A stretch of DNA of 64,000 nucleotides from Lunularia cruciata (taxonomy: Eukaryota; Streptophyta; Marchantiopsida; Lunulariales; Lunulariaceae): assembly GCA_948567375.1 (NCBI GenBank), contig OX419758.1:43529001-43593000 (forward strand), in the 5' to 3' direction. The position numbers were made by a program, and so were the translations under genes. Positions 21,437-31,798 of this stretch are shown here, one piece after another; the first letter of the stretch is position 1; each line of letters starts with the position of its first letter. The notes under the pieces were generated by a model that was not told where the DNA came from, did no database searches, and saw nothing but the letters and a program-made list of their open reading frames with translations.

Positions 21437-22033
21437 TGTAAGGTTCCAAGGACAAGAGAACCCCCAAGAGAAAAGCCAAAAGAAGAGACACAAAGCTTCA
21501 CACTCAAAACTCCAATGCCCCAAAGGAGGACCTTGTCTTTATTATATAACAAAGTGAGTTCCCTCAAAGGAAGTTCCACCCTTGGATCAGATACATGGAT
21601 TGGTGACATGCTAGCAAGCTCTATCCTTAGATTAGTTGTATGTATGGATGACATGTTTGTTCTAGTCTTATTTGGTTGGTCACACAAGCTTTGACAAGAG
21701 GTAATCTTTAAGGAATCTTCATGTAGGAATCTCATAATTGCATGGGTGATGTACCATTAGCAATTTCTCAATTAGACAAATATGGGAGAGTGAAGGCTAC
21801 CCTTTACTTCTATAAGGGGGAATTTGTATATTTTTGAGGTCTAATTCACCCATTTAGACCTCCAAAATTGGCATAAATTTTTTTTGATTATTTTTGGTTC
21901 TTACCTCATTAGTAAAAGTATTCTTTTGGTGATGCCTCTATCTGATCTACTTAGTTCATCATATATAACATTCTTCCAGATGTTACCAAACAATTTTTAC
22001 CTCTTGATAATATATATAGCTATTGGTATTACA
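21437..22033 (-). repeat. 3' LTR of C1 (family C LTR reference copy)
   Basis: 597 bp, TGTAATACC...CCTTACA on the minus strand, directly after a purine run. Sequences at 37219-37644 and 48979-49530 (plus) align with it, which supports both boundaries. The 103- and 116-codon frames inside it are not genes. Confidence 0.82.
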
Positions 22034-22048
22034 AACCTCCCCCCTTTT
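22034..22048 (-). promoter_or_regulatory. Polypurine tract of C1
   Basis: AAAAGGGGGGAGGTT on the minus strand, abutting the LTR TGTAATACC. It is the plus-strand primer site of an LTR element. Confidence 0.85.
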
Positions 22049-22055
22049 AAGATGA

Positions 22056-23300
22056 GATATCCTTGTTGCAAAGCTGTTGCTCAAAAGATTTCACTAACAT
22101 AAGTGCATGGATCAAGTTAGTTGCAAGCTCTCATGTCGCTTCATACAATGGGTACCTTCCTATTGTACAAGATATTCCATACATGGATTGAAAGTACCAT
22201 GGATATGTTTTTGGAGAATATGTTTGACTTCATATTCCTTTGTGCCATCAATGAGTGTTGGACAAGGTCAATGTCTTGTATGGAACAAAAGTGTGGCAGT
22301 CAAGGGGGATATCTACATAGTAAGGAAACATGGAATACTAGGTAGATCTTCATGCTCAAGGTGATAGACACTATGCCAATTTGATAAAGAATGGAGAAGG
22401 GCCCAATAAAATGAGGTCTACTCTTGTGAGGGTAAACTAATGTGAGGTTGGTTGTTGACAATCATACTTGATCCCCAACTTTGAACTCCATGTGCTGATG
22501 GTGTGCATCTTCATACTACTTCTATCAATTTGGGTGATCTATAACCTGTGCTTGGCATTCTCCACACCCTATTGGATTCTAGAAAAAGAAGTGTTGATAG
22601 CTTCAATCTTGGTAGCCACTAGATGGATCTTCATCAAGCTCAAAGGTGTGGAAGGATACTCTCCATACACAAGGAAGAATGATGTGACTTGTATGGATGT
22701 ATTCACTTAATTTTTCTAAGAAAATTCCACTAGTGGAAGTAAGGTGTCCCACCTCTCTTGCTCATTTAAGGTAAACCCTTGGAGCATGGTTTCAATAGTG
22801 TGATTAGCCCATTCTATTTTTCCATTGCTTTGTGAATGGTAAGCTATGGACATGGCCAATTTGGTTTTGAAGAAACCAAGGAATGTTCTCTAAAACAAAC
22901 AAGTGAATTGAGTGCCTTTATTAGTGATGAGCACTTGAGACAAGCCATGGTGAGAAAAGACTGCATCTAAATACAATCGAGCTAGTTGTAGAGCAGTCCT
23001 TGGTGGTAGGAAAAACCTGAATCATTTTTTTAAGTTGGTCGACAAATACTACTATCAAATCAAACTTTGAGGTGGTCTTGGGAATTTCACAAACTAGATC
23101 TATGCTTACCTATTCTCAACATTCTATAGGAGTGGGAAAGGGTTGTTTGCTTGAAGAGAAGCTTTATTATTTTATGGAGTAGACAACTCCAAACATATTT
23201 CATCACATCATTGCTCATCTTGGGTCAATAGTAATAGCATTTGATTGCATCTAAGGTCATGTATACTCCTATGTGACATGTAATGGCAAAATCATGACAT
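22056..23300 (-). pseudogene. Integrase and chromodomain of C1
   Basis: The core is recognisable as HSMAYHSQSNGKIEWANHTI (around 22810-22870), with catalytic Glu retained in KIEWA. The chromodomain (22060-22240) reads EYLVQ, then YPLYEAT after a frameshift and a stop at the Trp codon. Upstream lies the integrase zinc-binding region (22990-23300). Heavily broken. Confidence 0.75.
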
Positions 23301-23859
23301 TTTTCTAAGATGGTGGTTCTTTTGTCCATGGTATCCAAGATCCATAACCTAACATCACAAAAGATGATCCTTGAGTGCTGGTGGTGCCTTTGGATGATTG
23401 AGCTCCTACAATTTGTACATCAATTTTTGTAGTAGCAAGCATCCTTGGCCAAAATTTAGGGTTCATCTTGACCTCTACCACCAAATTGTTTGCCATCGGC
23501 ATTCTGGTGAATACATCTACAAGTTTCTTCTTGCCTTCCAAATATATGCAATTGTCATGTTCAACCATTGTCTCCACTCTACCCACCAAATCTATTGATG
23601 AGATAGATCTTTTTGTATCTTGAGGTAGACTAGAGGTTTGTGGTCTATCTCTACTACAAATACCTTCTCACCAAGATAGTGCTTCCAATGCTTGGTTGCA
23701 AGGACAATAGCCAACTCTTCTCATTCGGTAGTGTGATAGTTGTGTTTGACTAGTGACAAATTTTAAGAGAAATCTACAACAAGGTGCAATCTATCATACC
23801 ACTCTTGTTATAGGACTGCTCCTATAGTTAAGCTTGATGCATCTATAGCCAACTTGATC
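23301..23859 (-). pseudogene. RNase H of C1
   Basis: Broken frames still spell the RNase H path: IDASSLTIGAVL, then HYHTTE, ELAIVLATKHWKHYLGEKVF, and DHKPLVYL on the minus strand. The A solo LTR lies immediately upstream. Confidence 0.78.
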
Positions 23860-24551
23860 TATAACACATATTTTTGCATGTGTGTAGTGTTGTGATGTTT
23901 AGCTTGGTATTACAAGTACTTGAGAGATATTATTTATATAGAGAAAAAGGATGGTTCTACATTAGTCATGATTAGCTAGAGTTAGTCATAGCTAAGATAG
24001 AGTGGACCTTACTTTAGAGGAAGTGGAAAAGATGAGCACCATTATTTTGGATTCTAGTGTGTTGACTTGATATTATTCTTAGGTATTTGGATTTGAGGAA
24101 AGAGTTGAGAACTCTTGGGCCTATAAGCCTTTTTGTTTTGGATTCTCCTATAGTCCAAGGATAGCCTATGTGAAGGAATCCTTGACTTAGTGGTTGGGTC
24201 AAGATAAGATCACAAGCTTAGTGGAATATGCCCATGTGGATGGATATTCTTTTATATTTTTTGACTTTACTTGACTTTTAGCCTAGTAAATTGAGTTACT
24301 CCAATAATTAGTAACTTTGGTGCAAAACTATTTCACAAGTGTATAAACAAGGGGTAAGGAAGTACTCAACATCCTTTCATTTGCAATTATCTCTCTCTCA
24401 TTGAGTTCTCTAGTAAGCAATATCTTGAATATTGGAGTGTTAGCCTTGGAGGAGTATGATAGAGTTGGGGTTCTTTGCCTTCTTAGTCCATGGTGAGCTA
24501 CCATAATAGCCATCAGAGGTTCATCCTAAGTGAGAGACAGGCCGGCTAACA
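23860..24551 (+). repeat. Family A solo LTR inside C1
   Basis: 692 positions aligning end to end with LTR A, first dinucleotide TG mutated to TA, last bases AACA. GATC stands directly on both sides (23856-23859 and 24552-24555), a likely residue of the target duplication. The host protein frame (RT to RNase H of C1) continues across it, so it is a solo LTR left by recombination. Confidence 0.88.
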
Positions 24552-25010
24552 GATCAAACATTTTGGTCATACCATTTCAAGATTGGTACATGTAGTAAAA
24601 TGTATTTCAATTCATGAAAAGCCAATTCTTGTATGGCTTCTCCACATCCACTTCTTCCCCTTGCCCAATAGTGTTGTTAGGGGCTATGCAACCTTGGAGA
24701 AGTCTTGGACAATAGGACCCTATCAATCTTAAGAAGCTCTTGAGTTGAGTTTGATCTTTTGGAGCACTCCATTTTTGAATAAACTCTATTTTATCTATTA
24801 TAACTTAGATACTTTTGCACTTACTCTATGCCTCAAGTAGTCTACTTCAGACTGCCAAACTTGCACTTTGAGATTTTAGCATACAACTGATTCTATCATA
24901 AAATTTGGAGGACTTCTTGTAGATGTTGCTTGTGTTCCATCATCTTTCTACTATAAACTATGATGTTGTCTAGGAAGATGATATTAGATTTATTTAAGTA
25001 TGGATAAAAT
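24552..25010 (-). pseudogene. RT fragment of C1
   Basis: Minus-strand translation gives IFLDNIIVYSRKM (the YXDD box is LDN, so the second Asp is mutated) followed by EHKQHLQEVLQIL and KISKCKFG, the usual Ty3 RT thumb. It stops abruptly at 25010 where unrelated GC-richer sequence begins. Confidence 0.8.
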
Positions 25011-26455
25011 ATGTCATACATCAAACTTATGATCAATTACCACCATACCTCGCCTCGGGTTGCCTCTCCGTGTCTTCCAAGGTTTCTTCATGTCTTTGGC
25101 GTCACCTTGCCAACTTCTCTTCTTTGTAGTCGGGGTACTCACAGTGACCTCCACGTTCTTCCCTGTCTTCACGTAGTAGTCGTCAATACTCCTGATCTGC
25201 AGGATGTATTGCTGCTCCTTGATGCCAACCTCCTTTTGCAAATCAAGATGGAAGTGCGACACCATCCGAATTTGCTCCGCCAAGTTCAGCAAGTTGAGCC
25301 CAAGGTAGAAGTGTGCTGCAAACGGCACGATGTAGTGTAGAGGCGACTCATCCCACAAATTCCACACCATTTGCCTTGTTCTCTCGTGAAAACACCTCAC
25401 CCAATTGATTGGTTCTCCTGCAAAAAGCTTGTGAAAGAACACCGCTTGGTGTTTCATCACATACGTGGTTTGCTCCGGCTTCAGGATAGCCATTAGTGCA
25501 CTCAAGATCCCTCTCTTTACAAGGTCTTTGTAACTCTCAACCTTATACCCGTTCTTCGTCCTCTTTGACGAGAAGGCATCTCTCACTTCCTTGGTCTCTT
25601 GAGCTATCTCTGCCTTCCCCAAGAACATGGCTCCTTGCTCCAAGCCTGCTTCCTTCTTGAGTATGAGTCTCCAATCCGACTCTGTCCAGCAAGCCGGATT
25701 TCCTCTTTTCCCTTCTTCCTCTGGTCCATTGAGACACTTGCTCTCGATGATTTCTGTCATGAATCCTAGAAAGCTTACATTCCAGTTCCATGCCAGAAAT
25801 GTGATCCAAAGTCGGCTCAAGACTTTGATCCTCGCTATTACATCTAACCTCCAAATTGCATGATTTCTCACTGCAAATTTGGAGTTCTTCTTTCCTCCTC
25901 CCATCTCTTCTACCTTTTCACTCTCTCTCGATTTCACTCTCACGACTTCTCCCTTTTGCACTAACACGATTCCAACTCTATTTCCCTTCCCACGATCACT
26001 TGCAAGACGACTCCTCAACGGCAAAGGAAAATTACTTGACATTTTGTCGTTGCAAGTTTGATTTTTATAGAGTTGCGCTTCTTTGTCTTCCGTCACTTTG
26101 AGTTTCTACCAAGAAATCACACCTCCGGCATGCACCTGTCATTGTCAATCAACCTTTGCGCATATGGGCCACCGGTTTTTGAACGGCCCCTTCTTGAACT
26201 TCTCGCCCCAATGAAAGGTTGTTAGACTACCTTGCCTTGGGTTGAGCTCCCTCCGATACAAAGACAATTTACTTCGGGTTGTATGCTGATAGGGCATTTC
26301 CGAGTACTTCACCTTATGCCCCGAAGTCACTTTACTTTGGGTTTCATCCCAAAGACTCTTTTCTTTGCCTTCTTTGGCCATACAGGCACAATCCGACTTC
26401 TCTATACACTTCTTCTCCTTAATTTTGAAAAAAAACAAAAAATGTGGGCACCACA
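25011..26455 (-). mobile_element. Family D-like unit with long ORF
   Basis: Begins on the minus strand with TGTGGTGCCCACATTTTTTG at 26455, the same terminus as the family D solo LTR at 61846. It is less AT-rich than its neighbours and contains cccgaag words as in that LTR. It abuts family A protease exactly at the terminus and family C RT at 25010, so the other end is lost through a rearrangement. Confidence 0.65.
25014..26096 (-). CDS. 360-codon family D protein, plant-transposon type, unknown function
   Basis: A long open frame beginning 360 bp inside the family D terminus. Residues 1-90 are basic and Ser-rich. The middle has AIWRLDVIARIKVLSR and SKCLNGPEEEGKRG; the region around 210-275 (LKPEQTTYVMKHQAVFFHKL, then EPINWVRCFH and PFAAHFYLGLNLL) recalls the putative plant transposon protein domain often found near plant LTR elements; I give this by memory of the pattern, not by a search. 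The C-terminus is very basic. An old homologue lies at 15490-16018. There is no signal peptide or membrane segment. The 3' end coincides with the junction, so the natural C-terminus may be lost. Confidence 0.6.
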   Translation of the reverse strand: MTEDKEAQLYKNQTCNDKMSSNFPLPLRSRLASDRGKGNRVGIVLVQKGEVVRVKSRESEKVEEMGGGKKNSKFAVRNHAIWRLDVIARIKVLSRLWITFLAWNWNVSFLGFMTEIIESKCLNGPEEEGKRGNPACWTESDWRLILKKEAGLEQGAMFLGKAEIAQETKEVRDAFSSKRTKNGYKVESYKDLVKRGILSALMAILKPEQTTYVMKHQAVFFHKLFAGEPINWVRCFHERTRQMVWNLWDESPLHYIVPFAAHFYLGLNLLNLAEQIRMVSHFHLDLQKEVGIKEQQYILQIRSIDDYYVKTGKNVEVTVSTPTTKKRSWQGDAKDMKKPWKTRRGNPRRGMVVIDHKFDV

Positions 26456-27142
26456 AATGGTCACAACATCAAGGATACATTGGTTGATGGAGGATCAGCA
26501 GTAAATGCCATGTCAGAAAGGTTGATGAAGAAGTTGGGTATGATACCCTCAAGATCATCAACATTTGTGGTGAGCATGGCAAACAAGCAACAAGTTTGAC
26601 CAGTAGGGGTGATGTATAAAGTAGTAGTTTCAGTTATGGGAGTTCAAAATCTCATGACTTTCCAAGTCTTGAAGGATTCAAGCTATTACTTACTTCTTGG
26701 GAGGCCATGGTTGAGAGTAGCACGCACAACTGATCAATGGCACAAAGGGTACTTGAGGATTGGGCCATCAAACCATAGAGTCACAATTCCTATGACTAAC
26801 ACCACCAACACTTCACATTCAGATACACCATCTTCTGATTATTGGGAATCAGATTCTGAAGAAGGAGCTTCAGGTGTGGACACAAGCATGGAAGAGGAGA
26901 CTTCCACGGAGGAGGATGAATCTGAATCTGATTCAGATGTGTATCCTTTGTGTGCTATGGATTTTGCACCTAAGCCAGAGGTTTTAAAGGACCCAAATAA
27001 ATCACCATTCACACTTGAGCAGGTAGAGAGAAAGTTATCTACCCTCAAGTATAGTCCAAATGTTACCAAGGAGGAGAAGGTGAGATTTGAGGAGGTTTTT
27101 GCAAGTTCATCCATGTGTTTGCTTTTAGTTACAGGGATTTGA
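26456..27142 (+). pseudogene. Protease and linker of A2
   Basis: Starts inside the protease (the GGSAVNAMSERLMKK region) with a stop near 26600, then a 178-codon frame from 26609 matching A1: DLLLGRPWLR-type end of the protease, then the acidic Ser/Glu/Asp linker. A small deletion near 27095 shifts the frame at the A1 segment FEEIFRKFIHVF. Confidence 0.88.
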
Positions 27143-27732
27143 AGGAAGTCACCTTGGAGGAGCACAAGATAGAGGTGGAGTCACATGCAAGACCAATCTG
27201 CAAAAAGCAATGTTGCATTAGCCCACCAATATCTTTGGTTGTGAAGGAGGAGATTGATAAGCTCAAGGAGGCCGGATTTATCTTTGAGGTGGAGAATTTA
27301 GAATGGGTGTCTCCAATTGTCATTGTGAAAAAAAAGAATGGCAAGCTTCAAGTATGTGTTGATTACAAGAAGCTCAATGATGTTACCAAGAAGGACTACT
27401 ACCCATTGCCATTCATTAATGAGATCTTGGAAGAGGTTGCAGGTCATGAGAGGTATAGTTTTGGAGATGGTTATAGTGGATATAACCAAATCAAGATTGC
27501 ACAAGAGCATCAACAACTCACCACATTCATCACACCTTGGGGAACTTACGCTTTCAAGGTCATACCTTTTGGGCTTTGCAATGCTCTAGCCACATTTCAA
27601 TGGTTCATGAACAAGGTATTTGAACCTTTCATTGGGAAATTTGTGAGAGACTTCATTGATGACTTTTGTGTCTATGGGAGCAAGGAGGAGCACTTTGAGC
27701 ACCTAATCAAGGTCTTGCAACGCTTGGAATGA
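27115..27732 (+). pseudogene. Reverse transcriptase of A2
   Basis: 205 codons: ISPPISLVVKEEIDKLKEAG, VCVDYKKLND, GYSGYNQIKIA, PFGLCNALATFQ and the catalytic FIDDFCVYG. A frameshift after LQRLE ends the frame; the thumb continues in another frame. All catalytic residues (D in VDY, DD in FIDD) are present, but the polyprotein is broken. Confidence 0.92.
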
Positions 27733-28380
27733 GGCAAATGCATCACTCAACCCAAAGAAGTGCATTTTTGGATGTGAAGAAGGTCTACTTTTGGAGCACA
27801 TCATCTCCAAGGATGGAATATCAGTTGATCTTGAGAAGTTGAGGAAAATCTCAGACCTTCCATTCCCTTCAAGCTTGACAAAGTTACGCCAATTCTTGGG
27901 GATGGTTGGATACTATAGGAGGTTCATCTTCTCATTTTCCAACAAGGCTTATGCATTGACCATCTACATGAAGAAGGGCATAGATTACATGGTGATTTTG
28001 GAGGACAAGGAGGCTCTCAAAGCTTTTGAGGAGCTCAAGCAATCCCTTGTTGTAGCTCCAATTCTTGCTAAACCTGATTGGAGTAAGCCTTTCATCCTCT
28101 ACACTGATGCTTCTAATGTAGCTATAGGATGCACTCTTAGTCAATTAGACCAAGATGGGCATAATCATCCAATAGCTTATGCTAGTAGGCAAATGGTTTC
28201 AGCAGAGAAGAACTACTTTGTCACGGAGAGAGAAGGGTTGGCAGTGATCTTTGGTCTCAAGAAGTTTAGACATTACTTGATTGGAAGGAAAGCCACCATT
28301 GTCACGGATCACAAGGCTTTGAAGTACATATTCAACAAGCCTAATGTTGAAGGGAGACTAGCAAGGTGGATGATACTCTA
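27733..28380 (+). pseudogene. RT thumb and RNase H of A2
   Basis: The 196-codon frame from 27791 reads LGMVGYYRRFIFSFSNKAYA, then YTDASNVAIGCTLSQ (first RNase H Asp), VTEREGLAVIFGLKKFRHYL and TDHKALKYIF. It ends at a TAG where other copies have a Leu codon (before SEYDYTI). Confidence 0.92.
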
Positions 28381-29803
28381 GTCTGAGTATGACTACACCA
28401 TTGAGGATAGGCCAGGAAAGAAACATGCAAATGCTGATTTGTTATCTAGAGCCTATGATCATGATGGAGATGAGCCAGTGGATGATTCCTTCCCGGATGA
28501 AGAGCTCATGATAATCTCAATCACTCAAGAGGTTCCAATGGAGTACAAGGAGATTGTGAATTTTGTGACAAGAGGTAACTATCCAGAAGGGATGCATGCT
28601 AGGGAGAGGAAGGCCCTTGCAGCAAGATCTAGACCTCACACAATGGTGGAGGATATTCTTTTTCACCAAGGAGCAGATGGTCTACTTCAAAGAGCAGTGG
28701 GTAAGGAAGAGTCTATCCTACTCAGAAAGGAGTTTCATGAAGGTTTAGTATGTGGAGGACACTTTGCAGGAAAGGTGACTGCTTTCAAGATTCTAGATGC
28801 AGGTTACCATTGGAGAGGGATTTTCAAGGATTGTCTTGATTATTGCAAAACTTGTCATGTTTGTCAAGCTTTTGCTAGAAATTCTACATCCACTCCACCA
28901 CTTAGATCAATTCCATTGTTAGGACCTTTTGAGAAGTGGGGAATTGATTTTGTAGGTCCTCTCAATAGAACCCCAAGGAACAATTGGTACATTGTGGTAG
29001 TTACTAATTACCTCACCAAGTGGGTTAAGGCTAGACCATTGAGGGACAAGAATGAAGATGAAGTGGGTAGATTTCTTTATGAACACATTATCACTAGGTT
29101 TGGATGCCCTTTGGAGTTGGTTTCTGATAGAGGAGGAGAGTTTACAAGAAGCATTACTACAGCCATGCTACAACATTTCTCTATCACACATAGAGTAACG
29201 ACATCCTAAAAGCCAAATTCCAATGGCTTGGCAGAGAGAACCAATCAGACCTTGTGCATGATGTTGGCCGCAAAAATGGAGGGGGCTAAACATCATTGGG
29301 ACCAGAAGATTCATGCAGTTTTGTGGGAGTATAGGACAACCATGAAGACTTCCACCGGATATTCTCTATTTCAATTGGTCTATGGTATTGAGTCTACCTT
29401 ACCTATTCACTTTGATCTTACTACCTTCCAAAGCATTCATAGGAGATTGAAGAAAGCACAAGGAGGTAATGCAGAGAAGTCAAGGAAGGATCAACTCATG
29501 GAGTTAGAAGAGGCAAGAGCAATTGCTATGGTTCGAGTGGAGCAAGCCCAAAAAAACCAAAAGGAGAGCTATGACAAGAGGCAAGGCAAGAAGAAGGTGG
29601 AGACTTTCAAAGAAGGTGATTGGGTAATGTTGTTTGATTCCATTCGATTCAAGAGAGTGCAAAAGAAGTTTTTGCCTAAGTACTTTGGACCTTTCATAGT
29701 GGAGAAGGTGTGGAGCAATTACACCTGTGATCTCAAGGAGTTGGGAGGAAGACACTTTGATAGGATTAACCATGATAAGTTAAAGATGTACCATAGAAGG
29801 TAG
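28381..29803 (+). pseudogene. Integrase of A2
   Basis: Two frames (28439-29209 and 29228-29803) split by one TAA. The zinc-binding H..H..C..C motif (HEGLVCGGH, then CKTCHVC) is followed by D in GIDFVGPL, D in LVSDRGGEF and E in NGLAERTNQTL, with 35 residues between the last two. The C-terminus ends at KLKMYHRR with no chromodomain, which separates family A from the chromoviruses. Confidence 0.92.
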
Positions 29804-29837
29804 AGAGACCTTCACTTTGAGGACAAAGTGAAAACTT

Positions 29838-29851
29838 AGTCTGGGGGTAAA
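29838..29851 (+). promoter_or_regulatory. Polypurine tract of A2
   Basis: AGTCTGGGGGTAAA directly before the LTR TGTAACACCC. The same tract, with small changes, precedes the LTR in A0, A3 and the 17430-18503 fragment. Confidence 0.88.
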
Positions 29852-29939
29852 TGTAACACCCATTTGTGCATGTGTGTGGTATTGTGATATTTAGCTTGGT
29901 ATTACAAGTACTTAAGAGATATTATTTATATAGAGATAA

Positions 29940-30290
29940 GCTTCCAAGGTCTTCTCCGGGAGGGAACTTTTAGCATAATAGTTAGAGCAAAAAATCTTCA
30001 TGGCTAAGGCTAAAATAGACAAATGGCCTGCTTGAGGATGATGATCTGTTTTGCAAGGCGCTAACCTCCTATTCTTCAGTCCGAAATGCTTTCGCAGACC
30101 TTCAAGCGATGGAGGAGACTCAACACTTTTTCACTCGCCTATCGGCGTATGTTCAAAAGACAAAGGACCTCAGTGAAAGCGACTTGAAAGAGAAGGGCCA
30201 GCCGGCTGGTGTTTTACCTTTGCCAAGAATGGCACTTGAAACAACCTCCATAAAGCAAAAAGAGTCTCCTTTGGAACCACAAAGTGATTT
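29940..30290 (+). other. Foreign segment in the A2 LTR, captured gene-like
   Basis: The LTR reads normally to AGAGATAA (29939) and again from GGTTCTATAT (30291); the expected AGGAT bridge is replaced by about 350 bp of higher GC. In it, a frame open from 30019 (preceded by TAG) to 30303 has gene-like residues: LEDDDLFCKALTSY, NAFADLQAMEETQHFF, RLSAYVQKTKDLSES. No terminal inverted repeats or target duplication are seen. I do not recognise the protein. Confidence 0.6.
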
Positions 30291-30676
30291 GGTTCTATAT
30301 TAGTCATGGTTAGCTAAAGTTAGTCATAGCTAAGATAGAGGGGACCTTACTTTAGAGGAAGTAGAAAAGATGAGCACCACTATTTTGGATTTTAGTGTGT
30401 TGACTTAGTATTATTCCTAGGTGTTTGGTTTTGATTAAAGAGTTGAGAACTCTTGGGCCCGCAAGCTTTTTTGTTTTGGATTCTTCTTTAGTCCAAGGAT
30501 AGCCCATGTGAAGGAATCTTTGACTTAGTGGTTGGGTCAAGATAAGACCACATGCTTAGGGGAATATGTCCATGTGAATGGATATTCCTTTCTACTTTTT
30601 GACTTTATTTGACTTTTAGTCTAGTAACTTGAGTTACTTGGTAATTAGTAACTTTGGTACGTAACTATTTCACAAG

Positions 30677-30684
30677 TATATAAA
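30677..30684 (+). promoter_or_regulatory. LTR A TATA box of A2
   Basis: TATATAAA followed by CAAGG. Preceded by AGTTACT, AGTAACT and GTAACT words and two W-box-like TTGACT words, all kept in the other family A LTRs. Confidence 0.65.
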
Positions 30685-30888
30685 CAAGGAGTGAGGAGGT
30701 ACTCATCATCCTTTCATTTGCAACTATCTCTCTCTCATTGAGTTCTCTAGTGAGCAATGTCTTGAGTCTTGGAGTGTTAGCCTTGGAGGAGTATGATGAA
30801 GTTGGGGTTCCTTGCCTTTTTAGTCCATGGTGTGCTACCATAATAGCCATCAGAGGTTCATCCTGAGTGAGAGACATGCCGGCTCATA

Positions 30889-31489
30889 GGTCTACATGGA
30901 ATAAAAGGCCTTCCTTGAAGGAGAAGGTATTGTATTCCTTGTCGTATGCTGTCAGACAACCGTGTACCATTTGGAAGAAGGGATCTTGTTGTAGAGCTGA
31001 TTGAAACTCATTATGGACCTTAGGGTCAATGGACACCTTTGTAATTGCCGCCGTGATGAGAGGAAGAGCCTTCAAATCAGGACGTCATGATCAAACATAA
31101 GGGATGACATGGAACCAACCTGGTTTGTACTCAAGTTTGATGTCAAACAATTGGAGTTGCTCCTCCCATCGATGATGCCGACTCTTCATGTGCTCCAAGT
31201 GTAAGGTCTGCAACAATGGCTTGTGATCAGTTTGCATGATCACTTGTTTCTCCAAGAGATAATGCCTCCATATCTTGGTGGCATATACCATTGCAAGCTA
31301 TTCTTGATCTTGAGCAGAGTAATTTCTTTCAGTTGTATTTAGTCGGTGAGACACAAAGGCAATAGGATGTAGTCCATCTAGAAGTTCTTGTTGCAACACA
31401 ACTCCAATTGCAAAGTTAGAAGCATCAAAATCAACCACACAAGGTAGTTGAGGATCATATGGTTGAAGAATGGGTCTTGAAGACACCAT
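30889..31489 (-). pseudogene. RNase H and tether of B3
   Basis: Three short frames (31298-31489, 31091-31291, 30889-31075) give [34 protein letters not shown] with TDHKPLLQTL, and the spacer between RNase H and integrase. Single stops or indels separate them. Confidence 0.88.
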
Positions 31490-31798
31490 ATGCTTTTAGT
31501 TTTGGAATGCTTCTTCATGCTTGTTGGTCCACTAGAAGCTCGAATTCTTTCCCAAGAGGTTAGTCAATGGTGCAACCACGTGAGCATAATGGTGGATGAA
31601 CCGTCGGTAAAAACTGGCCAATCCATAGAATACTTGTACTTCTGTAGCATCCTTTGGGGTAGGCCAATCAGTAATGGCCTTGATCTTCTCTTCTTCCATC
31701 TTGATCTCCTCTGATGAGATCTTATGACCTAAGAAGGTAACCTCCTTCTGCCAAAAAACACACTTTGACTTTTTGCAGTAAAATTTCCACTATTGTAG

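Larger units (their letters stand above)
21437..25010 (-). mobile_element. Family C chromovirus copy C1, inserted in B2
   Basis: Minus-strand order from 25010 down: RT, RNase H, integrase, chromodomain, polypurine tract, 3' LTR. It is inserted in the RT gene of B2 in the same orientation; the 5 bp before the LTR are CATCT (21432-21436). The 5' half and 5' LTR are missing, so no second target copy can be checked. A family A solo LTR splits it at 23860-24551. Confidence 0.82.
26456..30888 (+). mobile_element. Family A copy A2, 5' truncated
   Basis: Protease, RT, RNase H, integrase, polypurine tract and 3' LTR in order on the plus strand. The 5' part (LTR, ORF1, gag) is missing: the sequence begins in the protease at 26456, against the family D terminus. 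The 3' LTR ends against family B copy B3 at 30888/30889. Frames are broken in at least four places. Confidence 0.92.
29852..30888 (+). repeat. 3' LTR of A2, interrupted
   Basis: LTR A from TGTAACACCC to GGCTCATA (terminal CA mutated to TA). About 350 bp of foreign sequence sits at 29940-30290; without it the LTR would be about 687 bp, as in A1. TATA box at 30677-30684 and the two TTGACT words at 30599-30604 and 30609-30614. Confidence 0.93.
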
